64,000 nucleotides of DNA from NCBI RefSeq assembly GCF_900128425.1, contig NZ_LT635782.1:375484-439483 (forward strand), read 5' to 3'. The position numbers and the translations under genes were made by a program. This stretch comes from Anaerococcus urinomassiliensis (lineage in GTDB: Bacteria > Bacillota > Clostridia > Tissierellales > Peptoniphilaceae). The notes under the pieces are model-generated. The model did no database searches, was not told where the DNA came from, and saw nothing but the letters and a program-made list of their open reading frames with translations. Below are positions 16,551-24,575 of this stretch, piece by piece (the stretch's first letter is position 1; each line of letters begins with the position of its first letter).

Positions 16551-17373
16551 AGAGATAAGTAATAAAATCATTAACTATGCTAAAAATAATGAATCTATAG
16601 AAGCTATTTACTATATAGAAGATAATTCTTATGATTCATTCATACACATTTATACTATTGTAAATGAAGTTATAGTTGGAAAAATGGAAGATGAATTAGT
16701 CCAGATTTTTGACGATGTTATATTGCTTAATAGGCAAAAAAATGAGTTTACTTTTGATAAGGATAATTTTAATTATACTAGCTTAAATATTTACACATCA
16801 AATAATTTAAAGCTAACAGAATCAATAATTTCAGAAGATTTTGTAGATGCGTTTATAAAAAGCGTTCCTGGTCAGATAAAAGTTTTGTACAGTAAACCAG
16901 GCTTTTATAAGCTTGAAGTTAGTAATGACTTTAGCTATCAAAAGCCAAAGGAGTACGAGCTAATGTCAACTATAAAAAACTTCTTTGCTTCAGCCTATGA
17001 AACATCACTTTTTATAGATGAAAAAGATCCGATTGCATCTAGTTTGAAACTAGAAGAAGTTAGGAAATATCTAACAAGTATGGTTGATTTTTATGTCAAA
17101 AACAAATATGCCTATAAGCTTTCCATGGGAGATGATGGGCAAAACTTGATTAATACCTTGGAATATGACATAAAAGAAAATTATCTTTTGACATTTAGCC
17201 ATGATGACTTGATGGATATATATTTTTCCTTGTTTAAAGCTTGTGTACTATTTAGAAAGATTGCTATGGAAATATGTAAGGACTTAGGATACGCGTATCC
17301 AAAAGAAATTGACGTAGAAACACTAAAAGTACTTAGAAAAAATTACAAAAAGCTAGAATCATTTATAAATTAG
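16543..17373 (+). CDS. ANT(6)-like protein lacking the catalytic nucleotidyltransferase motif
   Basis: The protein has 276 residues. The C-terminal half resembles aminoglycoside 6-adenylyltransferases (AadE): VDFYVKNKYAYKLSMGDDGQ and LFKACVLFRKIAMEICKDLGYAYPKEID fit the conserved KHDFSVSVGKxGK and DLFRxxAxxVAExLGYxYP segments. The N-terminus, which in active ANT(6) enzymes has GSRANP and a DxD pair for Mg-ATP, reads instead YYIEDNSYDSFIHIYTIV with no GSR and no DxD. It is therefore probably not a resistance enzyme, rather a pseudoenzyme with an unknown role. It overlaps the Nudix gene by 8 bp and precedes dacA by 9 bp. Confidence 0.62.
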   Translation: MNKEISNKIINYAKNNESIEAIYYIEDNSYDSFIHIYTIVNEVIVGKMEDELVQIFDDVILLNRQKNEFTFDKDNFNYTSLNIYTSNNLKLTESIISEDFVDAFIKSVPGQIKVLYSKPGFYKLEVSNDFSYQKPKEYELMSTIKNFFASAYETSLFIDEKDPIASSLKLEEVRKYLTSMVDFYVKNKYAYKLSMGDDGQNLINTLEYDIKENYLLTFSHDDLMDIYFSLFKACVLFRKIAMEICKDLGYAYPKEIDVETLKVLRKNYKKLESFIN

Positions 17374-17382
17374 GAGAAAGCT

Positions 17383-18591
17383 ATGAGAAAAAACAAAATA
17401 TCATCAATAATTATAGTGCTATTAATCTTCTTATTTCCAATAAATGCTCTTGCAGCAAACCAAAGCCAAGTTGTTGGACTGGATGATAACGTCAGAGCCT
17501 ACATTATCGGTAATGCGGAAAATGGAGATATATACTATGAAAAAAATTCATCTACTCCATATCCAATGGCATCATTAAGCAAACTAATGACTTACTTGAT
17601 AGTTAAAGAAAAGATAGATGAAGGCAAGCTATCCCTAAATCAAGAAGTTACTGTTGACAAAGAGGCTGCAAAATTTCATAGCTGGGAATACTCTTACCTA
17701 GGCTTAGATGAAGGAGAAGTTTATACAATAGAAGAGCTTCTTCAAGGTCTAATGGTAGTAAGTGGTAATGACTGTGCATATCAGCTAGCAATTACCGTTT
17801 CTGATTCAGAAAGCGAATTTGCAAGATTGATGAATATGAAATCTGGAGAATTAGGTTTGGATAGCCAGGTTTATTACAATGCAAGTGGAGTCCAAACAGA
17901 ATCTGGCAACCAAAACTCATCTTCAGCAAAAGATTTGTATGTATTAAGCAAGTATATAATAGACAAATATCCTGAAGTATTGGAATATAGCAAAGTTAGA
18001 AAAATTGAAGATAAGAGACGAGACATAGATGTAGATAGCACTATTCCATTGGTTGGCGAAATACCAGGAGTGGATGGCCTAAAGACAGGAAGTACAGAAG
18101 AAGCAGGATATTGCTTAGTGTCTACAGTTGATATGAAAGAGATTGACGGCAAAGATGACTTTAGGACAATTGCTGTTGTGCTTGGTGCAGATCAAAAAGA
18201 TACTAGAGATAAGGCTATGAGTGATTTGATTTATTATGTATCAAGATATTACGATAAGGTCAAAGTTCTTGATACCAATGTTGCTTACGATTCACTTAAG
18301 GTAAACACAGCCAAACAAGGCTACGTTGACCTATATCCAAATCAAAATGTAGAAATGATTGTAAAGACTGGAGAAAGCCCAGCGGTAAAAACAAAACTAC
18401 AAGAAAATATAAAAGCACCAATAAAATCTGGCCAAGTCTTAGGAAATGCTAATGTAAGTTATGAAGATAAGGAATATGATGTTTCCCTAATATCACCATC
18501 TAACCTAGAAGAAGCATCACTTTTTTCAAGAATAGTAAGGTCTCTTCAAGATTCAGCAGATTTCTTGCTCAAAGTTTTGATTGCAAGATAA
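17383..18591 (+). CDS. D-alanyl-D-alanine carboxypeptidase (DacA/PBP5 type)
   Basis: The protein has 402 residues. An N-terminal signal peptide (IIIVLLIFLFPINALAA) sends it to the cell surface, where it trims the terminal D-Ala from peptidoglycan stem peptides. The penicillin-binding motifs are MASLSKLM (SxxK, about residue 65-70), VVSGNDC (SxN) and DGLKTGST (KTG). A C-terminal beta domain and an amphipathic end (SLFSRIVRSLQDSADFLLKVLI) for membrane attachment follow. The ATG lies after AGGAG. A strong promoter for the downstream tRNA sits inside its last codons. Confidence 0.92.
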   Translation: MRKNKISSIIIVLLIFLFPINALAANQSQVVGLDDNVRAYIIGNAENGDIYYEKNSSTPYPMASLSKLMTYLIVKEKIDEGKLSLNQEVTVDKEAAKFHSWEYSYLGLDEGEVYTIEELLQGLMVVSGNDCAYQLAITVSDSESEFARLMNMKSGELGLDSQVYYNASGVQTESGNQNSSSAKDLYVLSKYIIDKYPEVLEYSKVRKIEDKRRDIDVDSTIPLVGEIPGVDGLKTGSTEEAGYCLVSTVDMKEIDGKDDFRTIAVVLGADQKDTRDKAMSDLIYYVSRYYDKVKVLDTNVAYDSLKVNTAKQGYVDLYPNQNVEMIVKTGESPAVKTKLQENIKAPIKSGQVLGNANVSYEDKEYDVSLISPSNLEEASLFSRIVRSLQDSADFLLKVLIAR

Positions 18592-18609
18592 AAATACTTG
18601 TGATATAAT
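18581..18609 (+). promoter_or_regulatory. Promoter of the structured leader and tRNA-Arg
   Basis: TTGCAA (18581-18586), a 17-bp spacer and TATAAT (18604-18609), with TG one base before the -10 (extended -10). It overlaps the end of dacA. Transcription would begin near 18616, about 245 bases before the tRNA. Confidence 0.8.
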
Positions 18610-18615
18610 TTAAGT

Positions 18616-18860
18616 TAGTTTACACGAGGTCCTCGATAGCAAAGGACCTCCAATGAAGCTGATTAGATTTTAAATTAGTCTTAGGCTTTTATGATGGGCC
18701 TTCACTTCGTTGCGGTATTCCGTGATTGTATCACGGGTGCTCTAAGAGGCGCACGGCCTAGTAAAAATGAGTCTACGACGTTTTTGATAAGTCCTCACTT
18801 CGTTGCGGTATTCCGTGCTAGTGGCACGGGTCTTCTATTGGCCAGACAGGCCAGTTATCT
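18616..18860 (+). ncRNA. Structured leader RNA of unknown type before tRNA-Arg
   Basis: A strong promoter drives this stretch, which has no open frame of note but several hairpins: GAGGTCC/GGACCTC (18626-18650) and two copies of a module containing CTTCGTTGCGGTATTCCGTG (18705-18724 and 18798-18817). Each copy ends in a small hairpin whose arms differ but still pair: CCGTGAT/ATCACGG and CCGTGC/GCACGG. I checked by eye for SRP RNA, 6S, tmRNA and RNase P core motifs and saw none. It may be a processed tRNA leader, a small RNA, or a pair of inserted structured repeats. Confidence 0.5.
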
Positions 18861-18937
18861 GTTTCAGTAGCTCAGCTGGATAGAGCACCGCCCTCCTAAG
18901 GCGGGTGTCGGAGGTTCGAATCCTCTCTGGAACACCA
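18861..18937 (+). tRNA. tRNA-Arg (anticodon CCU)
   Basis: The gene has 77 nt with encoded CCA. The acceptor GTTTCAG pairs with CTGGAAC (one G-T), the D arm is GCTCAGCTGGATAGAGC, the anticodon stem CCGCC/GGCGG encloses CTCCTAA giving anticodon CCT, and the T arm is GAGGTTCGAATCCTC. It reads AGG codons. Confidence 0.95.
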
Positions 18938-18990
18938 CTTTTTTGGATGATATTTTTATCATCCTTTTTTATTGCTTTTTTGGAGTTTTT

Positions 18991-19497
18991 ATGGATAATA
19001 TTTCTTTTTCTGATATTGATAAATTTTATATGAATGAGGCCTTATATGAGGCGCGCCTTGCTCGTTTTGTTGAGGAAGTGCCTGTAGGTTGTGTGATTGT
19101 TTATGAGGGAAAAATTATTGGCCGTGGACACAATTTCACCTACAAGGGTAAGTCTGCCCTATTCCATGCGGAGCTTATTGCTATAAAGGAGGCAAATGAG
19201 TATTTTGGTGATTTTAGGTTGGAAGATACTACTATGTATGTCACCATGGAGCCATGCTCAATGTGCGCTGGGGCAATTATCAATTCTAGGATAGGTAGGC
19301 TTGTAATAGGTATACCAGATTACAAAAGAGGTGCTTGTGGTTCTAATACCAATATCACAGGAGATAGGAGCCAACTACATTTCTTGGATGCTGAGTTTGG
19401 TTTGTTGGAAAAAGAATGCCTATTTGAACTCCAGACTTTCTTTAAAATGCTTAGAAAAAGATCTAAGGAAAAGAAAAAAATGGGTAAAGTCGATTAA
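18991..19497 (+). CDS. tadA: tRNA-specific adenosine deaminase TadA
   Basis: This encodes about 168 residues from the ATG at 18991 (GGAG 6 bases upstream). It converts A34 to inosine in tRNA-Arg(ACG). The zinc site is LFHAELIAIKEA (HAE, with the catalytic Glu) and EPCSMCAGAI (PCxxC). The N-terminal MNEALYEARLARFVEEVPVG is characteristic of TadA rather than other cytidine-deaminase-fold enzymes. It directly follows tRNA-Arg. Confidence 0.93.
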   Translation: MDNISFSDIDKFYMNEALYEARLARFVEEVPVGCVIVYEGKIIGRGHNFTYKGKSALFHAELIAIKEANEYFGDFRLEDTTMYVTMEPCSMCAGAIINSRIGRLVIGIPDYKRGACGSNTNITGDRSQLHFLDAEFGLLEKECLFELQTFFKMLRKRSKEKKKMGKVD

Positions 19498-19574
19498 ACT
19501 TTATTTTTTGAATTTTATCTTAATTTATGTATGGATTTCGAGTATAGTTACATTAAGAAATTTAGGAGGACGAA

Positions 19575-20525
19575 ATGAAAATTACATTGTTAAATCCCTT
19601 AGAAGTTAGCGAAGAAACTATTTTAAATAATAAGGAAAAACTTGAAGAAATAGGTCACGAATTTGTTTTTTATGATGATCTTGCAAAAGATGATGACGAA
19701 ATCATAGAAAGATTAAAAGATTCTGACATTGCTATCATTACAAACAAACCACTTAGTGCAAAAGTAATAGATGCTTGTCCTAATTTGGAATTGGTAGATG
19801 TAGCATTTACAGGTGTTGATCACGTAGATTTGGATGCTATCAAGAAAAATGGAATCACTTTATTAAATGCTAGTGGATATTCTGATGATTCTGTAGCAGA
19901 GCTTGTAATAGGTCTTGCTATAGGAGTTTTGAGAAAATTTAACGAAAATCGTGAAAACATTTTTGATAATACCAGCCATAAATTACTTGGACAAACCCTA
20001 AAGGGCAAAAAATTTGGTGTTATTGGTACAGGCAATATAGGAATCAAATTAATAGAACTCTTACAAGTTTTTGGATGCGAAATTCTAGCATATTCTAGAA
20101 CTGAAAAACAAGAAGTAAAGGATATGGGTGTCAAATATGTTGATCTGGATACACTTTTAGAAGAATCTGACATAGTATCACTTCACATTCCTAATAATAA
20201 AGATACTAAAAATTTCTTAGATAAAGATAAGCTTGACAAAATGAAAGAAAATGCGATTTTAATTAACTGTGCTAGGGGACCAGTAGTGGACAATGATTAT
20301 TTGGCACAATTACTAAACGAAGAAAAACTTCGCGCTGGCATAGATGTATTTGATATGGAACCACCTCTTCCAGAAGACTATCCACTTAGAAATGCTAAAA
20401 ATTGTATTTTAACAAACCATATAGCTTATTATACAGAAGAAGCTATGGAAAATAGAGCTGAAATTGTATTTAACAATATATATGAATATTTAGATGGAAA
20501 TATTATAAACGAGATTAAATTATGA
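19575..20525 (+). CDS. D-isomer-specific 2-hydroxyacid dehydrogenase
   Basis: The protein has 316 residues. NAD-binding Rossmann motif GVIGTGNIGIKLIELL (about residues 150-165), substrate Arg within NCARGPVVDND, Glu in FDMEPPLPEDYP and the catalytic His in LTNHIAYYT are all present. It reduces 2-keto acids to D-2-hydroxyacids; the exact substrate (pyruvate, glycerate or other) cannot be told from sequence alone. The ATG follows GGAGG. It overlaps the uridine kinase gene by 4 bp (ATGA). Confidence 0.88.
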   Translation: MKITLLNPLEVSEETILNNKEKLEEIGHEFVFYDDLAKDDDEIIERLKDSDIAIITNKPLSAKVIDACPNLELVDVAFTGVDHVDLDAIKKNGITLLNASGYSDDSVAELVIGLAIGVLRKFNENRENIFDNTSHKLLGQTLKGKKFGVIGTGNIGIKLIELLQVFGCEILAYSRTEKQEVKDMGVKYVDLDTLLEESDIVSLHIPNNKDTKNFLDKDKLDKMKENAILINCARGPVVDNDYLAQLLNEEKLRAGIDVFDMEPPLPEDYPLRNAKNCILTNHIAYYTEEAMENRAEIVFNNIYEYLDGNIINEIKL

Positions 20526-21139
20526 CAGGTATCAAAATCATAGCAGTAGCTGGTGGATCTGCTTCGGGAAAATCCTCAATAGTTAAGCAAATTGGTGAGA
20601 CTTTTGAGGATGACCTTATTGTTATAGGCCATGATAATTACTATAAGGCCCACGATGATATGTCTTTTGACCAGAGAAGTAAGCTAAACTACGATTATCC
20701 TGGTGCCTTTGATAATGAACTTTTTTATGAGGATTTATTAAAACTTCAAGATGGTAAGTCTATTGATATGCCAAGATATGACTACACTATCCACACTAGA
20801 AGCAAGGAAACTACAAGGATAAGCCCTAGTAAGATCATACTAATTGAGGGCATCTTAGTTTTGGAAGATAAGAAAATCAGGGATATCACAGATACTAAAG
20901 TTTTTATAGATGCCGATAGTGACGTAAGATTACAAAGAAGAATCCTACGCGATACAAAAGAACGTGGCAGAAGCCTAGAATCTGTTTTGGAACAGTATAT
21001 AAAACAAGTAAAGCCAATGCATGAAAAATACGTAGAGCCTACAAAGAAATATGCCGATATTATAATTCCAAGAGGGGCAAAAAACTCCAAAGGAATAGAG
21101 ATTTTAATTAAGCATATTTCCGATATGATCGAGAGCTAG
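20522..21139 (+). CDS. udk: Uridine kinase
   Basis: The protein has 205 residues. It phosphorylates uridine and cytidine in pyrimidine salvage. P-loop AVAGGSASGKSSIVKQI (residues 8-24), DNYYKAHDDMSFDQRSKLNY and YPGAFDNELFYEDLLKL, then IHTRSKETTRI and LIEGILVLED, are signature Udk segments. The length is normal. It is coupled to the dehydrogenase upstream and to glgB 2 bp downstream. Confidence 0.92.
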   Translation: MTGIKIIAVAGGSASGKSSIVKQIGETFEDDLIVIGHDNYYKAHDDMSFDQRSKLNYDYPGAFDNELFYEDLLKLQDGKSIDMPRYDYTIHTRSKETTRISPSKIILIEGILVLEDKKIRDITDTKVFIDADSDVRLQRRILRDTKERGRSLESVLEQYIKQVKPMHEKYVEPTKKYADIIIPRGAKNSKGIEILIKHISDMIES

Positions 21140-21141
21140 AT

Positions 21142-22956
21142 ATGCAAGTAAGTTTAATTGATACAGAATTTGATGCTATAAAATCATATATAGCAGGCGA
21201 TTCTCATAAGGGTCATGAAATATGGGGAGCCTTAGCTAGTGATGGCGGGTATATCTTTAGAGTCTATGCGCCTAATGCGGACGCAGTATATATTCAAGGT
21301 GATTTCACAAATTGGGAAAATGTCAATATGACAAAAAACGTCAATTTAGGATATTTTTTCATAAAACTTCCTGCAAAAGTAGGAGATTATTATAAATATG
21401 CAGTTGTAAAGGATGGAAACTGGGTCTATCATGCCGATCCTTTTGGTAAGGCCATGGATTATGAGGGTGACTTTGCAACACTTATCACTCAAGATTCATA
21501 TGATTTTAATGATTCAGATTTTATAGAAAAAAGAGATAAGAATTTTGATAAGGCATTAAATATATATGAACTTCATATTGGTTCTTGGTTAAGATATGGT
21601 GGAAATGTAAACTTTCTTGATATAGTTGATAGGCTAATCGACCATGTCAAAAAGATGAATTATACTCATGTAGAGATAATGCCAGTAACTGAATATCCTT
21701 TTTATCCATCTTGGGGCTATCAATCGACAGGATTTTTTGCCACAAGTGCTAGGTATGGTAGGCCAGTAGATTTTAAGAAATTCGTCGACCTCCTTCATCA
21801 AAATGGAATAGGAGTTATATTAGACCTAGTGGCAGTTCATTTTGCCAATGATTACTATGGATTAAAGACCTTTGATGGGACCCACCTTTATGAATCACCT
21901 TATGATGGTCTAACTTACTCTGAGTGGGGATCAATCAATTTTGACTATTCCAAAGGACATGTAAAATCTTTTATGAAATCATCCTTTGCCTATTGGATTG
22001 AAAACTTTCACATTGATGGGATTAGAGTCGATGCAGTTTCCTATATGATTTATTATAATGGTAATGAAAATCGTGGCGTTCACTATGACAATATAAATTT
22101 CATCAAGGATGCAAATAAGGATTTACAAAATTCTTTTCCAGATGTTATGATTATTGCAGAGGACTCATCAGCATATCCAAAGGTTACAAGTCCTGTTGAT
22201 GAAGATGGCCTTGGATTTGACTACAAATGGGACTTAGGTTGGATGAATGATACCACTAAGTATTTTAAGGTAGATTCCTACAATAGAAGCCAACACCATT
22301 CGAAAATAACATTTTCAATGTTTTATTTTTACAATGAGAAATTTATGTTGCCACTTAGCCATGACGAAGTAGTTCACCTTAAGGGTGCTATGGTAAACAA
22401 AATGAGTGGTTCGTATGAAGATAAATTCAAAGAGCTTAAAGTTTTATATACTTATCAAATGGCTCATCCTGGCAAGATTTTAAACTTTATGGGAAATGAA
22501 ATTGCTACATTTGACGAATGGAACGAAAATGCAAGCATAAACTGGGACATTCTATTCTATCCAAAACATGATGATTTTAATAGATATTTGAGAGATCTAA
22601 ATTACTTATATAAGGAAAATTATGCGTTTTTCAAATATGATTATGACCAAGCAGGATTTAGATGGATAATAGTAGATGATACAAATACATCAGTCTTTGC
22701 TTTTGAAAGGATAGCAGATGATAAGAGATTTTTAATTGTACTTAATATGGCTAATCTCTATCATGGTGGATATGAATTCCCATATGATGAGGACTTGATA
22801 TTTATTGAGAGACTTAATTCTTTTGACCAGAAATATGGAGGAGCAAGAGGTAATTTAAGAAAGATAGAAGTTAAGAAAGGAAGTAATCTCAAATTAGAGC
22901 TTTGGGAATATGAAGCTGCCATATTTGAGATAAGAGCAAATGAACAAACCAATTAA
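21142..22956 (+). CDS. glgB: 1,4-alpha-glucan branching enzyme
   Basis: The protein has 604 residues in GH13. A short CBM48 domain (residues about 25-110, YIFRVYAPNADAVYIQGDFT) precedes the barrel. Catalytic motifs: GIRVDAVSYMIYYN (Asp nucleophile), DVMIIAEDSS (Glu acid/base) and LPLSHDEVVHLKG (transition-state His-Asp). It makes alpha-1,6 branches in glycogen-type glucan. No other glycogen gene is next to it, so its partner synthase must lie elsewhere or it acts on imported glucans. It overlaps the next gene by 17 bp. Confidence 0.92.
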   Translation: MQVSLIDTEFDAIKSYIAGDSHKGHEIWGALASDGGYIFRVYAPNADAVYIQGDFTNWENVNMTKNVNLGYFFIKLPAKVGDYYKYAVVKDGNWVYHADPFGKAMDYEGDFATLITQDSYDFNDSDFIEKRDKNFDKALNIYELHIGSWLRYGGNVNFLDIVDRLIDHVKKMNYTHVEIMPVTEYPFYPSWGYQSTGFFATSARYGRPVDFKKFVDLLHQNGIGVILDLVAVHFANDYYGLKTFDGTHLYESPYDGLTYSEWGSINFDYSKGHVKSFMKSSFAYWIENFHIDGIRVDAVSYMIYYNGNENRGVHYDNINFIKDANKDLQNSFPDVMIIAEDSSAYPKVTSPVDEDGLGFDYKWDLGWMNDTTKYFKVDSYNRSQHHSKITFSMFYFYNEKFMLPLSHDEVVHLKGAMVNKMSGSYEDKFKELKVLYTYQMAHPGKILNFMGNEIATFDEWNENASINWDILFYPKHDDFNRYLRDLNYLYKENYAFFKYDYDQAGFRWIIVDDTNTSVFAFERIADDKRFLIVLNMANLYHGGYEFPYDEDLIFIERLNSFDQKYGGARGNLRKIEVKKGSNLKLELWEYEAAIFEIRANEQTN

Positions 22957-23398
22957 TTTATCTTGGTTAGTGGAAAAATGGACTATAATGGATGAGGACT
23001 CATACTTAAAAAGTATGTGGCTAAATACTGAAAGTCTTGATATTATCCGTATTAACCAAGGAGAAACTGAAGATGATATTATAAAAAATTATATAGATAT
23101 AGATAGCGACATAGACCATTATGTTCTTATGCCTGGAGCTGATGCTTTTGATGAAGATAAAGCAAGATCTGTATTTATAGAAAAATTAGATAGACATGAA
23201 AGAGACCAAATTATAGATGAGTACGAGGGATTTGCACCAGCAGAAGAATTTCTAGATATAATCTATAATCTTGGACTTGAAGGCGAATACAATGATTTTA
23301 AGTCAAAAATAGCGGCCTATATTTTGTTGCTATGGGCAGACGATGAAAAAATCACCATAACAAAGGACATGGAGACAATTAATATAGACAAGTTATGA
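22940..23398 (+). CDS. Hypothetical acidic protein
   Basis: The protein has 152 residues, strongly acidic, soluble, no signal peptide. I do not recognise it with confidence. The middle and end (PAEEFLDIIYNLGLEGEYND followed by FKSKIAAYILLLWADDEKI) faintly recall UPF0158-type proteins. It is locked between glgB (17-bp overlap) and apbE (4-bp overlap), so it is translated with them, but that does not define its role. Confidence 0.7.
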   Translation: MNKPINLSWLVEKWTIMDEDSYLKSMWLNTESLDIIRINQGETEDDIIKNYIDIDSDIDHYVLMPGADAFDEDKARSVFIEKLDRHERDQIIDEYEGFAPAEEFLDIIYNLGLEGEYNDFKSKIAAYILLLWADDEKITITKDMETINIDKL

Positions 23399-24504
23399 AG
23401 TTAAGAAGAATATTTTTATCCATATTTCTAATCGCAGGACTTAGCTCTTGCCAGAATAATGAATCAAATGATAATGTAAAAGAACCTGTAGTTGAAGTAG
23501 GCGATTCTACTAGCACAGAAGAAAACAAAGCAAAGTTAGAAAAGTTTGACAAGGTTTACTATAACTACTTTGATACTGTTACATCATTTACTGCCTATGC
23601 AGAAAGTGAAGAACAATTCAAAGAATATACTGACATCCTAGAAACAGAACTTGAAAAATACCATGAATTGTTCAACTCTTACTACGATTTCGAGGGAGTA
23701 AACAATATAAAGACCATCAATGACAATGCTGGCAAAGGACCTGTAGAAGTTGATCCTGCCATAATAGAGCTTATAGAATACTCATTGGATTTTGATGAAA
23801 AGACTGGTGGCAAGATCAATATAGGCCTTGGTAATGTTATAAAAATGTGGCATGATGCTAGGGAAGAGTCACTTGACAATCCTTCAAAAACTTGGGTACC
23901 TACGAAAGAACAACTAGAAGAGGCAGCAAGCCATAGTGACATAAGCCAGATAAAAATTGATGAGGAAAATTCAACTGTAGAAATCTTAGATCCGGAAATG
24001 TCTATAGATGTTGGTGCTATTGGTAAGGGATTTGCAACCAAAAAAGTTGAAGAAGCCCTAAGAAAAAATCGTGTATCAACAGCTATATTGTCTGTAGGTG
24101 GAGATGATGCAATAATAGGCGAAAATCCAAACAAAGAAAATGGTAAATGGAGGATAGCTATCCAAAACCCAGAACTTGAAGCAGAAGATCCATATTCAAG
24201 TGTAGTGGCTGTGAATAATACAGCAGTTGTGACAAGTGGTGACTATCAAAGATACTATGAAGTTGATGGTAAGAGATACCACCATATCATTGATTCTGAT
24301 ACACTTTTCCCATCTGATTATTTTAGATCAGTAACTGTAATTCAAAATGATATTGCTTTGGCAGATGCCCTAAGCACATATTTATTTACAGTTGACCTAG
24401 AGAAGGGAATGGAAGTTGCTAAGGAATTTGACGCTGAAGTCTTATGGATTGACAAAGATGGCAAGCAGTTTAAGACTCCTGGCTACGAGAAATTAGAAGA
24501 TTAA
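23395..24504 (+). CDS. apbE: FAD:protein FMN transferase (ApbE), lipoprotein
   Basis: The protein has 369 residues. A lipoprotein signal ends at LIAGLSSC. ApbE transfers FMN from FAD onto Thr of exported flavoproteins such as Rnf/Nqr subunits or extracellular reductases. Family motifs: TGGKINIGLGNVIKMWHDAR, SIDVGAIGKGFATKKVEEAL and AILSVGGDDAIIG, with a Mg-binding region near VVTSGDYQRYY and ALADALSTYLF. It is the last gene of the 19575-24504 run, followed by a strong terminator. Confidence 0.92.
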   Translation: MKLRRIFLSIFLIAGLSSCQNNESNDNVKEPVVEVGDSTSTEENKAKLEKFDKVYYNYFDTVTSFTAYAESEEQFKEYTDILETELEKYHELFNSYYDFEGVNNIKTINDNAGKGPVEVDPAIIELIEYSLDFDEKTGGKINIGLGNVIKMWHDAREESLDNPSKTWVPTKEQLEEAASHSDISQIKIDEENSTVEILDPEMSIDVGAIGKGFATKKVEEALRKNRVSTAILSVGGDDAIIGENPNKENGKWRIAIQNPELEAEDPYSSVVAVNNTAVVTSGDYQRYYEVDGKRYHHIIDSDTLFPSDYFRSVTVIQNDIALADALSTYLFTVDLEKGMEVAKEFDAEVLWIDKDGKQFKTPGYEKLED

Positions 24505-24505
24505 T

Positions 24506-24527
24506 CGGACCATGGTCCGGTTTTTTA
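24506..24527 (+). terminator. Terminator after apbE
   Basis: CGGACCATGGTCCG is a perfect palindrome followed by GTTTTTTATTTT. Confidence 0.88.
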
Positions 24528-24575
24528 TTTTGATATAATTTTGGTATAATATAACAGGAAAGCTAGGAGGAAGAA

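Noticed and set aside
16543..17373. Active streptomycin adenylyltransferase
   Set aside because: The GSR and DxD catalytic motifs are missing.
18616..18860. SRP RNA, 6S RNA, tmRNA or RNase P RNA
   Set aside because: None of the conserved core sequences known for these RNAs is visible; left as unknown.
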